A stretch of DNA of 35,602 bases from DASYQD01 sp036005845 (GTDB lineage: Bacteria > Acidobacteriota > Thermoanaerobaculia > Multivoradales > JAIOJS01): assembly GCA_036005845.1 (NCBI GenBank), contig DASYQD010000031.1:1-35602 (forward strand), read 5' to 3'. The stretch's first letter is position 1, and each line of letters begins with the position of its first letter. Made by a program: the position numbers and the translations under genes. Of the stretch, positions 14,353-21,469 are shown one piece after another. The notes under the pieces are model-generated. The model was given only the letters and a program-made list of their open reading frames with translations, did no database searches and was not told the origin of the DNA.

Positions 14353-15189
14353 CTAATCAGCGTAGACGACAGTGCCGACGTGCTCGCCGGCGAGCGCCGC
14401 GGCCAGGCGTTCCGGCACCAGGCCGTTGATCACCTGGAAGCGGCGCACCAGGCGGCCGCGTTCGAGCAGATCGAGCAGCACCTCCTCGAAGGGCAGCGTC
14501 GCGATGCGGCGCCGCCGCAGCTCGTCGACGCCGATCTCGCGGATGAACGTTGCCTGCGGGTTCGTGCGCGGATCGCTGTCGAACACGCCGTCGACGTCCT
14601 TGACCAGGACGAGGCTCTTGCAGCCGAAGCACTCGGCGAGCAGATAGCTGCCGGCGTCGCTGCGATGCGGCGGCAGGCGGCCGACGTCGGGCGGGTGCTC
14701 CCACAGCGAGTAGGGCGGATCGGCGCTGAAGATCACTCCCGGCGCGCCCTTGAGGAAGAGCGGCAGCAGGTGGCCGAACATCTCGGGCGGGATCGCCACC
14801 ACTCCGTGCGGCGCCAGCAGCGTGCCGAGGATGTGGGCGTTGCCGAGCGCGTCGGCGAGCGCGAGCTGCGCCAGCACGCCGGTGGGCAGGCCGAGGTCGA
14901 GGCCGATCGAAAAGACGTGCCGGCTGCGCACGCCGCCTCCCGTGCCGATGATCAACTTGTGCGTCGCGAGCGCGCCGGCGAGTGCCTCGGTCAGCGGCAG
15001 CAGCGCGGCGCGGCCGCGGTCGAAGATCGAGCGGCCGCCGATCTTGACCACGTGCGCCTCGGGCAGCATGCGCACCAGCGGCGGCCGTTCGTCGGTCGAG
15101 GCGAGCAGCGCCTTGTCGATCAGGCTCTCGCGCGCCAGCAGCGAGTCGACGTGGTGACGGGCATCCGGATGCGGAGTGCGCGAGTCCAT
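14353..15189 (-). CDS. mosA: Molybdenum storage protein subunit alpha-like (amino-acid-kinase fold)
   Basis: 278 residues. The fold motifs of the MoSto/UMP-kinase-like family are clear: VVKIGGRSIFDRGRAA (47-62), IIGTGGGVRSRHVFSIGLDLGLPTG (80-104), PPHRSDAGSYLLAE (173-186), VKDVDGVFDSDP (196-207) and FQVINGLVPERL (251-262). MoSto is an ATP-dependent hexamer of alpha and beta subunits that stores up to about a hundred Mo or W atoms as polyoxometalate clusters in its cavity. The N-terminal half reads more like MosA and the VKDVDG region more like MosB, so the subunit name is from gene order and overall fit. A His-rich segment I recall before PPHR in Azotobacter MosA reads PPYSLWEHPP here, so the cluster site may differ. 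Its ATG 15189 lies 8 bp after the mosB stop. Confidence 0.82.
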   Translation of the reverse strand: MDSRTPHPDARHHVDSLLARESLIDKALLASTDERPPLVRMLPEAHVVKIGGRSIFDRGRAALLPLTEALAGALATHKLIIGTGGGVRSRHVFSIGLDLGLPTGVLAQLALADALGNAHILGTLLAPHGVVAIPPEMFGHLLPLFLKGAPGVIFSADPPYSLWEHPPDVGRLPPHRSDAGSYLLAECFGCKSLVLVKDVDGVFDSDPRTNPQATFIREIGVDELRRRRIATLPFEEVLLDLLERGRLVRRFQVINGLVPERLAAALAGEHVGTVVYAD

Positions 15190-15197
15190 TGCTCTTC

Positions 15198-16025
15198 TCA
15201 GTCGGCAGTGATCAGCGTGCCGACGTCCTCGCCGTCGAGCGCGCGGGTGAGGTTGCCGGGCACCAGGCCGTTGATGACGCGGATCGTGCGCCGGTGCTGC
15301 GCCCGCTGCATCAGCTCGAGCACGGCACGCTCCACCACCAGGTCTTCGAGGTCCATGGCTAGGAGCTCGGCGACGGTGATGCGCGGGATGAAGCTCGCGC
15401 CGCGGTCCTTCTTGGGATCGGCGGTGTAGAGGCCGTCCTCGTCCTTGACGTAGATCATCGAGCGGGTGCCGAACACCTCGCTCACCAGGTAGGCGCCGGT
15501 GTCGGTGCGGTGCGGCGGGATGCGGCCCACCGCCGGGTTCTGCTGCCAGAACGTGTACGGCGGCATGCCGAAGAAGATCGCCGCCCGCCGTTCGGCGAGA
15601 TAGAGCGGCAGCTGCGCGAACTGCGCCGGCTCGATGAAGGGGATGCCGTGGCGCGCCAGCAGGTAGTGCAGCATGCGCGCGTTCTGCATGCTGACGAAGG
15701 TGCCCAGCACGCTCATCACGCCGGTGGGCAGGCCGAGGTCGAGCGCCACGCTGTAGGCGTGCCGCGCGCGCGTGCCGGCTCCGGTGCCGACGATCATCTT
15801 GTGGCGCGGCAGGTTGGCGACGATCTCGTCGACGATCGGCCACACCGCCACGCGGCCGCGGTCGATCATGCTCTGGCCGCCGATCTTCACCACGTTGGCG
15901 TCGGGCAGGATGGGCAGCGAGGGGCCGCCGGCCGTCTGCCGCTGCAGCTCGGGGTCCATGAGCGAGCCGCTGACCAGCCGCTCGCCGAGCGCGGTGAGGA
16001 GACCGCCGAGGGGTTCGCCGCTCAA
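15198..16025 (-). CDS. mosB: Molybdenum storage protein subunit beta-like
   Basis: About 275 residues from a TTG at 16025 that overlaps the upstream methyltransferase stop (TTGA). This start keeps the N-terminal helix GLLTALGERLVSGSLMDPELQ, which I recall as matching the N-terminus of Azotobacter MosB. The ATG at 15959 would cut it off. Motifs: VVKIGGQSMIDRGR (46-58), IVGTGAGTRARHAYSVALDLGLPTG (78-102), RIPPHRTDTGAYLVSE (168-183), YVKDEDGLYTADPKKD (192-207) and INGLVPGNLTRALDGEDVGTLI (251-272). It should pair with MosA in an ATP-driven cytoplasmic Mo/W storage complex. Together with convergent modABC it links uptake to storage. Confidence 0.88.
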   Translation of the reverse strand: MSGEPLGGLLTALGERLVSGSLMDPELQRQTAGGPSLPILPDANVVKIGGQSMIDRGRVAVWPIVDEIVANLPRHKMIVGTGAGTRARHAYSVALDLGLPTGVMSVLGTFVSMQNARMLHYLLARHGIPFIEPAQFAQLPLYLAERRAAIFFGMPPYTFWQQNPAVGRIPPHRTDTGAYLVSEVFGTRSMIYVKDEDGLYTADPKKDRGASFIPRITVAELLAMDLEDLVVERAVLELMQRAQHRRTIRVINGLVPGNLTRALDGEDVGTLITAD

Positions 16026-16855
16026 GCCCCGGCCGCCTGCGGCCCGGGAAGATCGACGACCGCGAGCTCGTAGGACTCGACGGTGGAGCGCGGCGCCGAG
16101 AGGTCGCCGAGCTCGGCCTCGGCCCGGGACTGCAGGCAGTCGAGGACCTCCGCTTGCAGGTGGGGCGGCACGCTCTCGCCGGCAAGGCCGGGCTTGCCGC
16201 GCCACGCGGCGATGACCTGGGCGGGCCGCACTTCGGTGGTCCAGCTCGCCACCGTACGCGCGGCTCGCGTGCCGCCGCCGTGAGCCGCCAAGGCGGCGAG
16301 CCACCGCGTCTGCGCCTGCTCGCCGCTCTTGCCGGTGATGCCGCGATCGGCGAGCAGGCTCCGCATCTGGCGGCGGAGCATACCGCGCACGCCGTTGGGA
16401 TCACGCCGCACGCGGCCGACGGCGACCGCGCATCCGGCGCGATGACGACAGGCGAGGATCTCGGTCAACACGTGCTCGGCGTCGAGCAGGTGGAGGGCGC
16501 GCGAGAAGAAGACGATGCGGGCGCGGCCGGCGAGCGGCCACGGGCGGTCGGCGTCGGCTTGGGCGATCAGGCCGCGCTCGCTCGTCGCCGGCGCGGTTTG
16601 CAAGCGCGCGCGGAAACGGGCGCACATCGACAGTGAGAGGTCGAGCCCGAGGTAGTCCATGCTGTGCGCGGCGGTGAGTGAGGCCAGCGCCGCGCCGATC
16701 TGTCCGGTACCGGCACCGATCTCGAGCAGCGCGCCGTCCACCAACGGTGCCGCGGCGGCCGCAACCGCTGTGGCGATCGCCGCGACCGCGGCCGGGGGCA
16801 GGCCCGCGCGCCGGTCGAAGCTCTCCGCCTGCGCGTCGAAGCGCGGGGCCCTCAC
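16022..16855 (-). CDS. Class I SAM-dependent methyltransferase heading the mos operon
   Basis: 277 residues from GTG 16855. Motif I is LLEIGAGTGQIG (43-54), followed by MDYLGLDLSLSMCARFRARL for the acidic ribose-binding Asp, then IAQADADRPWPL and a post-motif IVFFSRALHLLDAEHVLTEIL. The C-terminal third is helical and variable. The substrate is unknown. The stop overlaps the mosB TTG, so the three genes form one tightly coupled unit. A good promoter (TTGACC, 18 bp, TAGGCT) lies 7 nt ahead of the GTG. The coupling suggests a link to Mo storage, perhaps a regulatory or assembly step, but nothing in the sequence proves it. Confidence 0.8.
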   Translation of the reverse strand: MRAPRFDAQAESFDRRAGLPPAAVAAIATAVAAAAAPLVDGALLEIGAGTGQIGAALASLTAAHSMDYLGLDLSLSMCARFRARLQTAPATSERGLIAQADADRPWPLAGRARIVFFSRALHLLDAEHVLTEILACRHRAGCAVAVGRVRRDPNGVRGMLRRQMRSLLADRGITGKSGEQAQTRWLAALAAHGGGTRAARTVASWTTEVRPAQVIAAWRGKPGLAGESVPPHLQAEVLDCLQSRAEAELGDLSAPRSTVESYELAVVDLPGPQAAGA

Positions 16856-16862
16856 CTTCGTC

Positions 16863-16892
16863 AGCCTAGAACCGCCGCCGAGAAGCGGTCAA
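16863..16892 (-). promoter_or_regulatory. Promoter of the methyltransferase-mosB-mosA operon
   Basis: On the minus strand, -35 TTGACC (16892-16887) and -10 TAGGCT (16868-16863) are spaced by 18 bp. The GTG start at 16855 is 7 nt past the -10, with no Shine-Dalgarno, so the mRNA is probably leaderless. No CGATAT-type palindrome like that of the porin promoter is present. Confidence 0.55.
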
Positions 16893-16981
16893 GGAAAGCG
16901 ACGAAGCGCGACGAGCGTCAGGTGCGTTGCCCCTCCTACGTGCGCGAACGCTTGCGGTAGGCTGGCACGCAGCTCCGCGCC

Positions 16982-17647
16982 GTGTTGCCGTTCGTACTGG
17001 TCACCGCCGTCGCCGTGGTCGTGCTGCTCGTCGCCGAGCTGCGCGGCTGGAAACGTTTCGCCGGCGTCGCCAAGGGCGTCGCGTCGGCGGCGTTCGTGGG
17101 CGCGGCGCTGGTGGAGAGCGCGGTGCAGACCACCTACGGGCGCGTGCTGCTGGTCGCCTTCGCGTTTTCGTGGCTGGGCGACCTGTTGCTGCTGTCGAGC
17201 GAGCAGAAGGCGTTCCTCGCCGGCCTCGGCTCCTTCCTGCTCGCCCACGTCGCGTTCGCCGTCGCCTTCCTGGTTTGGGGCGTCGACCGGAAGGCGATCG
17301 TGGTGGCCGCCGCGGTGCTCGCGGTCGTCGCGGTATTCCTCGGACGCTGGCTGCTGCCGCACGTGAGCGCCGGCATGAAGGTGCCGGTGATCGCGTACAT
17401 GACGGCGCTGTGCACGATGGTAGCGCTCGCCGCCGGCGCCGCCTGGTCGAGCCCGGAGTCGCGCTTCCTGCTGCCGGCGGCCATCGCGTTCTTCATCTCC
17501 GACATCTCGGTGGCGCGCGGGCAGTTCGTCAGCCCCGGCCTCTCCAACCAGGTGTGGGGGCTGCCGCTCTACTACGCGGCGCAGCTCGCCTTCGCGGCCA
17601 GCGCGGCGGTGGCGGTGGCGCCGCCGTTCATCCTGGCGCCCGGTTGA
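16982..17647 (+). CDS. YhhN/TMEM86-family membrane protein (lysoplasmalogenase-like)
   Basis: 221 residues with about eight membrane helices. The family pattern is visible: AFAFSWLGDLLLLSSEQKAFLAGLGSFLLAHVAFAVAFLVWG, and later AAIAFFISDISVARGQFV with PLYYAAQLAF. The two conserved Asp residues (WLGDLLLL, FISDISVA) are those proposed as catalytic in YhhN/TMEM86. Characterised members hydrolyse the vinyl-ether bond of lysoplasmalogens. Whether this organism has plasmalogens is not known from the window. The GTG start is tentative. The stop overlaps the next ATG by one base (TGATG). Confidence 0.78.
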   Translation: MLPFVLVTAVAVVVLLVAELRGWKRFAGVAKGVASAAFVGAALVESAVQTTYGRVLLVAFAFSWLGDLLLLSSEQKAFLAGLGSFLLAHVAFAVAFLVWGVDRKAIVVAAAVLAVVAVFLGRWLLPHVSAGMKVPVIAYMTALCTMVALAAGAAWSSPESRFLLPAAIAFFISDISVARGQFVSPGLSNQVWGLPLYYAAQLAFAASAAVAVAPPFILAPG

Positions 17648-18087
17648 TGCCTGCCGCGAAGAAGACGGCTCCGGCGCCACGCGACAGCGGCTCCGGCCGG
17701 CCGCTGTTCGTCAAGCTCGGGCTCGAGGAAGGCATGCGCGGCGCCGTGCTCGGCGGACCGCCACGGTACCGCGAGAGCCTGATGTCTGACTCCGGCGCCG
17801 AGCTGGGCGACGCGCTGGCGCCTGGACGTCATGAGCTGGCGTTCGTCCAGCTGTTCGTGACGCGGCGCGTCGAGCTCGCGCGCGCGCTGCCGCGGGCGAT
17901 GAAGAGCCTCGCCGACCGCGGGGCGCTCTGGGTGTCGTGGCCGAAGCGCGCGGCGCGCGTCGAGACCGACGTCACCGAGGACGTGGTGCGCGAGGTGGCG
18001 CTGCCGCTCGGCCTCGTCGACGTCAAGGTGTGCGCCGTCGACGAGGTGTGGTCGGGGCTGAAGCTGGTGCGCCGGCTGCGGGTGTAA
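17647..18087 (+). CDS. DUF3052-family protein
   Basis: 146 residues, soluble, with a short Ala/Pro/Lys-rich N-terminus. The core (SLADRGALWVSWPKRAARVETDVTEDVVREVALPLGLVDVKVCAVDEVWSGLKLVRR) is the DUF3052 signature with its conserved 'lwvsWPK' and 'GLvDvKvcavdevWsglk' blocks. No enzyme motif is recognised and the function is unknown. It overlaps the YhhN-like gene by one base and is probably co-translated. Confidence 0.85.
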   Translation: MPAAKKTAPAPRDSGSGRPLFVKLGLEEGMRGAVLGGPPRYRESLMSDSGAELGDALAPGRHELAFVQLFVTRRVELARALPRAMKSLADRGALWVSWPKRAARVETDVTEDVVREVALPLGLVDVKVCAVDEVWSGLKLVRRLRV

Positions 18088-18136
18088 TCTCTCCTCTCCA
18101 CCGCATCGACCTGATCTGGAAGACCAGGAGGCCCTC

Positions 18137-18532
18137 ATGAAAAAGCCCGCGTTCGTCGTTCTCTGCGCGCTCGCCCTCACGTTCGCCGCCGCGCCTTTCG
18201 CGCTCGCCCACGATCACGGGCACGAGCAAGGCAGCGCCGCCGCTGCCACGAGTTGGAAGGGCGAGATCGTCGACATGGCCTGCTACGTGCCGCACGGCGC
18301 CAAGGGCGCCGGCCACGCCGACTGCGCGAAGAAGTGCGCCAAGATGGGCCAGCCGCTCGGCCTGCTCACCGGCGACGGCGACCTCGTGCTGCTGATGGCG
18401 AACCACGAAGACACCAAGCCGTTCGAGAGCGTCAAGGAGATGGCGGGCAGCATGGTGGAGATCACCGGCACGTCCGCCGAGCGCGACGGCGTGACGACCG
18501 TGACCGTCACGGGCGTCAAACCGGCGGCGTAG
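18137..18532 (+). CDS. Small exported protein with conserved Cys/His residues
   Basis: 131 residues. The signal peptide is 1-24 (VVLCALALTFAAAPFALA), and the mature protein begins HDHGHE. The domain GEIVDMACYVPHGAKGAGHADCAKKCAKMGQPLGLLT has Cys49, His53, His60, Cys63 and Cys67 in a CX13CX3C pattern. This could be a metal or disulfide site. The rest (LVLLMANHEDTKPFESVKEMAGSMVEITG...GVTTVTVTGVKP) is a beta-rich, OB-like stretch. A CAGGAGG at 18125-18131 supports ATG 18137. I do not recognise a named family. A periplasmic copper or other metal protein is possible, but that is a guess. Confidence 0.8.
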   Translation: MKKPAFVVLCALALTFAAAPFALAHDHGHEQGSAAAATSWKGEIVDMACYVPHGAKGAGHADCAKKCAKMGQPLGLLTGDGDLVLLMANHEDTKPFESVKEMAGSMVEITGTSAERDGVTTVTVTGVKPAA

Positions 18533-18540
18533 CTCCGCCG
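18522..18540. terminator. Hairpin between convergent genes 18137-18532 and 18543-19226
   Basis: CGGCGG (18522-18527) and CCGCCG (18535-18540) form a 6-bp stem with a 7-nt loop that contains the plus-strand stop codon. No T tract is seen; it could end transcription from both sides. Confidence 0.35.
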
Positions 18541-18542
18541 TC

Positions 18543-19226
18543 CTACGCTTCCACGGCGCGGGGAAGGATCGAGTCGAGCGCCTCGTCGAGGCGCGTCACC
18601 ACGTCGGTGGCGCCGGCCGCGCGCAGGCGCTCGGCAGTCGTCCAGCCGCTCGCCACGGCGAGCAGCGGCACGTCGCAGGCGAGCGCGCAGCGCACGTCCT
18701 CGACGCTGTCGCCGATGATCAGCGCGTCGGCCGCCGTGAACGGGTAGCCGGTCGCCTCGCGCGCCCGCGCGATGGCGAAGGGCGGCAGGCAGGCGCGGTC
18801 CTCGCCGTCGTCGGCGAAGGCGCCGAAGGCGAAGTGCTCGGCGAGGCCGCCGCGGCGCAGCTTGGCGCCGGCGCCGCGCGCCCAGTTGCCGGTGAGGAGA
18901 CCCACCGCCACGTCGCTACGGCCGGCGAGCGCCGCGAGCGCCTCGGCGGCGCCGGGGATCACCTCCACCGGGCCGAGCCGCGCCTCGATGCGCGAGGCGT
19001 AGGCGTCGCGCATGAGCGGCAGGCGCTCGCGCACCTCGTCGTGCGAGATGCCGGCGCCGGTCATCAGCTCGCGCACGATGAGCGGATCGGTCTTGCCGCT
19101 GAAGTCGTAGTGGTCGAGATCGCCGGCGGTGCCGAAGACCTCGCGCAGCGCCTCGGCGAAGAGCACGCGCACCTGCGGGCCGCAGCGCAGCAGCGTGCCG
19201 TCGATGTCGAAGAGGAGGAGGCGCAT
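18543..19226 (-). CDS. HAD-superfamily hydrolase, phosphoglycolate-phosphatase-like
   Basis: 227 residues. Motif I is FDIDGTLL (nucleophile Asp7, acid Asp9), motif II is VGLLTGNW (Thr), the motif III Lys is in GAKLRRGG, and motif IV is ALIIGDSVEDVRCA. A helical cap lies between motifs I and II (about 15-95). Such enzymes dephosphorylate small metabolites, with 2-phosphoglycolate the best-known substrate of this subfamily, but specificity is not readable here. It lies 41 bp downstream of the DUF488 gene on the same strand and is probably co-transcribed. Confidence 0.85.
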   Translation of the reverse strand: MRLLLFDIDGTLLRCGPQVRVLFAEALREVFGTAGDLDHYDFSGKTDPLIVRELMTGAGISHDEVRERLPLMRDAYASRIEARLGPVEVIPGAAEALAALAGRSDVAVGLLTGNWARGAGAKLRRGGLAEHFAFGAFADDGEDRACLPPFAIARAREATGYPFTAADALIIGDSVEDVRCALACDVPLLAVASGWTTAERLRAAGATDVVTRLDEALDSILPRAVEA

Positions 19227-19267
19227 CTCGGAGGCCGCTCGGGGTCGACTGCTCGCGCTCGCCGCGG

Positions 19268-19627
19268 TCAGCGCTTCGCGGTCTCCAAATAGGTCTTCAG
19301 CGCCGCGGCGTTGTTTCTCTCCTCGTCGCGGCTGGCGTAGAGCAGCGTCATCCGGCCGCGTGCCGCCAGCGCCAGTAGATTGCCCACCTGCGTCGGGTGC
19401 CCGTCGAGCTCGGCGGCATAGAAACGGCAGAACTCCTCCCAGTCGCCCTCCTTGCGGTCGCCGTGGTAGCGGGCGCGCAGGCCGTGCGAGGGCGCCGCGT
19501 CGCGCAGCCAGACGTCGAGCTTGGCGGCCTCCTTGGAGACGCCGCGCGGCCAGAGGCGGTCGACGAGGACGCGGGCGCCGTCGTCGTCCGAAGGTTCTTC
19601 GTAGATGCGCTTGGTGCGGATGTCCAT
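19268..19627 (-). CDS. DUF488-family protein (YeaO-like)
   Basis: 119 residues. The typical DUF488 opening (IRTKRIYEEPSDDDGARVLVDRLWPRGVSKEAAKLDVWLRDAAPS) is followed by LRARYHGDRKEGDWEEFCRFYAAEL and the closing RGRMTLLYASRDEERNNAAALKTYLE. The conserved RLWPRG and LLYA(S/A)RD motifs are intact. The function of the family is not established. A TAGGAT hexamer (19642-19637) lies 9 nt before the ATG and there is no Shine-Dalgarno, suggesting a very short or absent leader. Confidence 0.88.
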   Translation of the reverse strand: MDIRTKRIYEEPSDDDGARVLVDRLWPRGVSKEAAKLDVWLRDAAPSHGLRARYHGDRKEGDWEEFCRFYAAELDGHPTQVGNLLALAARGRMTLLYASRDEERNNAAALKTYLETAKR

Positions 19628-19682
19628 GTCGCGCCGATCCTAGCTGGTGCCGCGAGTGCGTGGCACCGCGAGCGGGGTCGGA

Positions 19683-19688
19683 TAACCT
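19683..19688 (+). promoter_or_regulatory. -10-like TAACCT, 7 nt before the DMT transporter start
   Basis: TAACCT is separated by seven bases from GTG 19696 and no Shine-Dalgarno lies between, consistent with a leaderless transcript. No clear -35. Confidence 0.35.
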
Positions 19689-19695
19689 GCGCCGC

Positions 19696-20706
19696 GTGGC
19701 GCCCCGCTGGCCGGCGTACCTGATCCTGCTGGGCACCTTCCTCCTCTGGTCGAACTCCTTCGTCGCCGCCCGGCTGCTGGTCGGCGAGCAGGTGCCGGCG
19801 GCCGAGCGGCTCGACCCGCTGGCGTTCGTGGCGGCGCGCTTCCTGCCGGTGCTCTTCGTCACCTGGCCCTGGCTGCTGTCGTCGCGGCGGCGGCGCGGCG
19901 AGGTGGCGCGCCTGCTGCGCGAGCACGGCGGGCTGATCCTGCTGCTCGGTGCGCTCTCGATCTGGACCTACAACCTGCCGTTCGCCTTCGGCCAGAAGCT
20001 GGTGCCGCCGGGCGCGGCGGCGCTCATCATCACCCTCAACCCGGTGCTCACCTTCGTGCTGGCGGTGCTGCTGCGGCAGGAACGCTTCTCGATGCCGCGC
20101 GCGGTCGGCCTCGCGCTCGCCTTCGCCGGCGTCTGGCAGGTGGTCGTCTACGGAGCCGGGCGCGCGGTGCGCGGTGCCTATCTCGTCGACGCGCTGGTGC
20201 TGACGCTGGCGCCGCTGTCGTGGACCATGTACACGGTGGCCGGCAAGCACTTGTTCGGACAAGGTGTGGACTCAGGGCGGCGCGGCGAGAGGCCGTCGCC
20301 GGTCGTGGTCACTTACCTGACGCTGGCGATCGGCGCGTTGCCGACCGTGCCCATCGCGCTGCTCTATCGGCCGCTGCGGTCGGCGGCGGCGCACTGGGAG
20401 CCGCTGCGCTGGGGAGCCGCGCTGTTCCTCGGGCTCGCCTGCTCGCTGCTCGGCTACACGCTGTGGAACATCGCCTTGAAGCGGCTGCCGGCGACGCACG
20501 TGACGGCGTTCGTCTTTCTCAACCCGCCGCTGGCGATCCTCTTCGAGTGGCTCTGGTTCGGCAGCATGCCGGCGTGGGGGCTGCTGCTCGGCGGCGCCTT
20601 CGTGCTGGTGGGCGTGTATCTGTGCGTCGCCGAGTTTCGGCGCGTACCGAAGAGCGCATCGTCGCCGGCCGCTGACGAGCACGCGTCGCCGCCGGTTCTC
20701 GATTAG
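19696..20706 (+). CDS. EamA/DMT-superfamily transporter
   Basis: 336 residues with ten predicted membrane helices in two five-helix EamA repeats. The first runs from YLILLGTFLLWSNSFVAARLL to GVWQVVVYG. The second runs from GAYLVDALVLTLAPLSWTMYTVAGKHL to LLLGGAFVLVGVYLCVAEF. Typical EamA features are AALIITLNPVLTFVLAVLLRQERFS and TAFVFLNPPLAILFEWLWFG. Family members export amino acids, nucleotide derivatives or other small metabolites; the substrate here is unknown. The GTG start places the first helix correctly, while an upstream extension would overlap the DUF488 gene. The C-terminal tail is polar and Ser/Pro-rich. Confidence 0.85.
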   Translation: MAPRWPAYLILLGTFLLWSNSFVAARLLVGEQVPAAERLDPLAFVAARFLPVLFVTWPWLLSSRRRRGEVARLLREHGGLILLLGALSIWTYNLPFAFGQKLVPPGAAALIITLNPVLTFVLAVLLRQERFSMPRAVGLALAFAGVWQVVVYGAGRAVRGAYLVDALVLTLAPLSWTMYTVAGKHLFGQGVDSGRRGERPSPVVVTYLTLAIGALPTVPIALLYRPLRSAAAHWEPLRWGAALFLGLACSLLGYTLWNIALKRLPATHVTAFVFLNPPLAILFEWLWFGSMPAWGLLLGGAFVLVGVYLCVAEFRRVPKSASSPAADEHASPPVLD

Positions 20707-20718
20707 CGGCCGGTCGCA

Positions 20719-20724
20719 TAGTCT
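20719..20724 (+). promoter_or_regulatory. -10-like TAGTCT, 6 nt before the rhomboid start
   Basis: TAGTCT is followed by six bases and ATG 20731 with no Shine-Dalgarno, so a leaderless mRNA is likely. CATAGT, two bases earlier, is an alternative register. Confidence 0.3.
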
Positions 20725-20730
20725 GACGCC

Positions 20731-21441
20731 ATGATCCCGCTGCGCGACGACCAGCCGAGCAGCCAGCGGCCGCTGATGACGTACGCGTTGATCGCCATCA
20801 ACGTCGCGCTCTTCCTCTACGAGCTGATGCTGGGCGAGCGGCTCGAGCCATTCCTGATGCAGGCGGCGTTCGTGCCGGCGCGGCTGTTCGGCGGCGCCGG
20901 CGTCCACGGCGGCGATCTGCAGGTGGACAACGCGCTGCTGTCGATGTTCCTGCACGGCGGTTGGGCGCACATCGGCGGCAACATGCTGTTCCTCTGGATC
21001 TTCGGCGACAACGTCGAGGACAGGCTGGGGCACGTGCGCTTCGGGATCTTCTACCTGATCTGCGGCTTCATCGCCTCCTACGCGCACGCGCTGGCGAACC
21101 CGCACTCGGGGATGCCGGCGGTGGGCGCCAGCGGCGCCATCGCTGGCGTGCTCGGGGCGTATCTCTACCTCTATCCGCGGGCGCGCGTGCTGACGGCGGT
21201 GGTGCTCGGCTTCTACGTTTCGACCGTGGCGATCCCGGCCTTCTTCTACCTGCCGATCTGGTTCCTGTTGCAGCTCATCTCGGGAGTCGCCGCGATCGGC
21301 AGGACGAGCGCCGAGACGCAAGCGGGCGGCGTCGCGGTCTGGGCGCACATCGGCGGCTTCATCGCCGGGCCGATCGTGCTGCTGCTGCTCGGCGGGCGGC
21401 GGCGGCCGCCTCAGCCGGCGTACCGACAGCCGTGGGCGTGA
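20731..21441 (+). CDS. Rhomboid-family intramembrane serine protease
   Basis: 236 residues with six to seven membrane helices. The catalytic Ser134 lies in GASG (132-135) and the partner His206 in WAHIGGF. The oxyanion-side motif FLHGGWAHIGGNMLFLWIFGDNVED carries His75, His80 and Asn84. The L1 loop after the first helix is long, as in other bacterial rhomboids of this subgroup. It cleaves membrane-anchored substrates within the bilayer; the substrates are unknown. All catalytic residues are present, so it should be active. Confidence 0.92.
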   Translation: MIPLRDDQPSSQRPLMTYALIAINVALFLYELMLGERLEPFLMQAAFVPARLFGGAGVHGGDLQVDNALLSMFLHGGWAHIGGNMLFLWIFGDNVEDRLGHVRFGIFYLICGFIASYAHALANPHSGMPAVGASGAIAGVLGAYLYLYPRARVLTAVVLGFYVSTVAIPAFFYLPIWFLLQLISGVAAIGRTSAETQAGGVAVWAHIGGFIAGPIVLLLLGGRRRPPQPAYRQPWA

Positions 21442-21469
21442 TCGGAGCGGTGCGCACGGCGGGAGCGGC

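Noticed and set aside
16887..16892. ModE-type palindrome at the methyltransferase-mosBA promoter
   Set aside because: I looked for CGATAT/ATATCG-like dyads between 16856 and 16981 and found none.
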